Assembly (NCBI GenBank): GCA_023383735.1
Contig: JAHDYN010000065.1
Coordinates: 1-8,152 of the forward strand
DNA: 8,152 nt
Reading direction: 5' to 3'
Origin: Gammaproteobacteria bacterium
Lineage (GTDB): Bacteria > Pseudomonadota > Gammaproteobacteria > Steroidobacterales > GCA-2729495
In this document: piece by piece, positions 6,985 through 8,152 of the stretch
Numbering within the stretch: the first letter of the stretch is position 1
How the letters are laid out: each line of letters begins with the position of its first letter
Position numbers and translations under genes: made by a program
The notes under the pieces: model-generated
The model's database searches: none
The model's input: only the letters and a program-made list of their open reading frames with translations
What the model was told of the DNA's origin: nothing

Positions 6985-6990
6985 CGGAGA
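6985..6990 (+). promoter_or_regulatory. pyrG ribosome binding site
   Basis: CGGAGA ends 8 nt before ATG 6999, a normal distance. The other in-frame ATG, at 6990, overlaps this site and so is unlikely to be used. This decides the start in favour of 6999. Confidence 0.6.
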
Positions 6991-6998
6991 TGGGTGCC

Positions 6999-8152
6999 AT
7001 GCCCCGCTATATTTTCGTGACTGGCGGCGTCGTTTCATCGCTGGGGAAGGGCCTGACGGCAGCCTCCCTGGGCGCGATCCTCGAAGCGCGCGGCCTCAAG
7101 GTCGCGATGGTCAAGCTCGATCCCTACCTGAACGTCGATCCGGGCACCATGAGTCCGTTCCAGCACGGTGAGGTGTTCGTCACTGCTGACGGCGCCGAAA
7201 CCGACCTGGACCTCGGCCATTACGAGCGCTTCGTGCGCACCACGACCGGGCGCAACAGCAATTTCACCACCGGGCGGATCTATGGCAGCGTGATCGCCAA
7301 GGAACGCCGTGGCGACTACCTGGGCGCGACCGTGCAGGTCATCCCGCATATCACGGACGAGATCAAGCGCTGCATCCGGCTCGGCGCCGGTGATGCAGAC
7401 ATCTGCATCGTCGAGATCGGCGGTACGGTCGGTGACATCGAGTCGCTGCCGTTTCTGGAGGCCATCCGCCAGTTCGGCTTCGACCTTGGCCCGCAGCACT
7501 GCGTATACGTGCACCTGACGCTTGTCCCATACATCCCGTCATCCTCGGAGATCAAGACCAAGCCGACCCAGCACTCGGTCAAGGAGTTGCGGTCAATCGG
7601 CATTCAACCCGATGTGCTGGTGTGCCGTTCCGAAAAGGCCCTGCCGGAGGAGCAGCGCCGCAAGATTGCCCTGTTCACCAATGTGCCCGAGCGTGCGGTG
7701 ATTTCCGCGGTCGATGTGGATGATCTCTACAAGCTGCCGGGCGCGTTCCGCAGCCAGGGTTTCGATGCCATCGTCGTCGAGCGCCTGGGCCTCAGCGTGC
7801 CGGCAGCCGATCTCGGCGAATGGGATGCCGTGGTTGCCGCACGCAAGAACCCCGAGGCCGAAGTGACTGTCGCCATGGTCGGCAAGTACGTCGACCTGCG
7901 CGACGCCTATATCTCCCTGACTGAAGCGCTGATGCATGCCGGCATCCAGACGCGCACGCAGGTCCGCATCCGCTACATCGAGTCGCAGGATCTGGAGCGG
8001 GATGGTCTCGGTGCGCTGGCCAACGTCGATGCGATCCTGGTGCCGGGTGGTTTCGGCGAGCGGGGCATCGAGGGCAAGATCTCGGCTGTGCGTTATGCAC
8101 GCGAGAACGGCGTGCCTTATCTGGGCATCTGTCTCGGCATGCAGGTTGCGGT
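6999..8152 (+). CDS. pyrG: CTP synthase, N-terminal ~384 residues (gene runs off the window)
   Basis: CTP synthase makes CTP from UTP, ATP and glutamine, the last step of pyrimidine nucleotide synthesis. The frame is open from ATG 6999 to the window edge, about 70% of a usual 545-aa enzyme. The synthetase domain begins MPRYIFVTGGVVSSLGKG with the P-loop lysine at K17, then KLDPYLNVDPGTMSPFQHGEVFV, DGAETDLDLGHYERF, NFTTGRIY, ERRGDYLGATVQVIPHIT, EIGGTVGDIESLPFLEAIRQ and KTKPTQHSVKEL, all as in E. coli. After a linker, the class I glutamine amidotransferase domain starts near VTVAMVGKYVDLRDAY and includes the oxyanion-side PGGFGERG and the nucleophile C378 in GICLGMQ. The catalytic His and Glu lie beyond the window. 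The 222-nt gap with a terminator-like site suggests some independence from tilS. Confidence 0.98.
   Translation, partial: MPRYIFVTGGVVSSLGKGLTAASLGAILEARGLKVAMVKLDPYLNVDPGTMSPFQHGEVFVTADGAETDLDLGHYERFVRTTTGRNSNFTTGRIYGSVIAKERRGDYLGATVQVIPHITDEIKRCIRLGAGDADICIVEIGGTVGDIESLPFLEAIRQFGFDLGPQHCVYVHLTLVPYIPSSSEIKTKPTQHSVKELRSIGIQPDVLVCRSEKALPEEQRRKIALFTNVPERAVISAVDVDDLYKLPGAFRSQGFDAIVVERLGLSVPAADLGEWDAVVAARKNPEAEVTVAMVGKYVDLRDAYISLTEALMHAGIQTRTQVRIRYIESQDLERDGLGALANVDAILVPGGFGERGIEGKISAVRYARENGVPYLGICLGMQVA

Noticed and set aside
6990..6998. Alternative pyrG start at ATG 6990, adding MGA
   Set aside because: Its start codon overlaps the only good ribosome binding site, which is ideally spaced for ATG 6999. 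MPRYIFVTGG also fits the family N-terminus.
1..8152. Search for a novel or accessory system (mobile element, defence genes, CRISPR, toxin-antitoxin, tRNA-linked island)
   Set aside because: Nearly all bases are accounted for by six conserved genes in a standard gammaproteobacterial order. The gaps are short and hold only the small regulatory signals listed, with no break in base composition visible by eye.

Overview
The window is a block of conserved housekeeping genes, all on the + strand, from a high-GC (by eye about two-thirds G+C) Gram-negative bacterium. The order lpxB(end)-rnhB-dnaE-accA-tilS-pyrG(start) and the close match of every protein to its Enterobacteria/Pseudomonas counterpart point to a gammaproteobacterium. 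A Gram-negative outer membrane is implied by lpxB (lipid A synthesis). The genus cannot be named from this sequence. I see no mobile element, CRISPR array, tRNA or rRNA, and no accessory system.

Layout: 1-177 is the 3' end of lpxB. A 65-nt gap (178-242) holds a GC-rich inverted repeat and a perfect TATAAT placed only 10 nt before the rnhB start. rnhB (243-884) overlaps dnaE (884-4381) by one base (TGATG), so the two are probably translationally coupled. The dnaE stop codon sits in the loop of an 8-bp hairpin. After a 72-nt gap comes accA (4454-5413), then 28 nt, then tilS (5442-6776). The largest non-coding stretch (6777-6998, 222 nt) separates tilS from pyrG. It holds a weak promoter candidate, a pyrimidine-rich tract, a short hairpin followed by seven T residues, a second stronger hairpin, and the pyrG ribosome binding site. 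pyrG starts at 6999 and runs off the window just after its glutaminase nucleophile Cys.

Together the genes cover lipid A (LpxB), RNA removal from DNA (RNase HII), chromosome replication (Pol III alpha), the first step of fatty acid synthesis (AccA), tRNA-Ile2 decoding (TilS) and CTP synthesis (PyrG): a growth-linked cluster of essential or near-essential functions, not a single pathway. The points worth a second look are small: a partly eroded metal site in the DnaE PHP domain, a possibly near-leaderless rnhB transcript, paired CCGGGCC hairpins at two gene ends, and a structured pyrG leader. I did not find a previously undescribed system and do not claim one.
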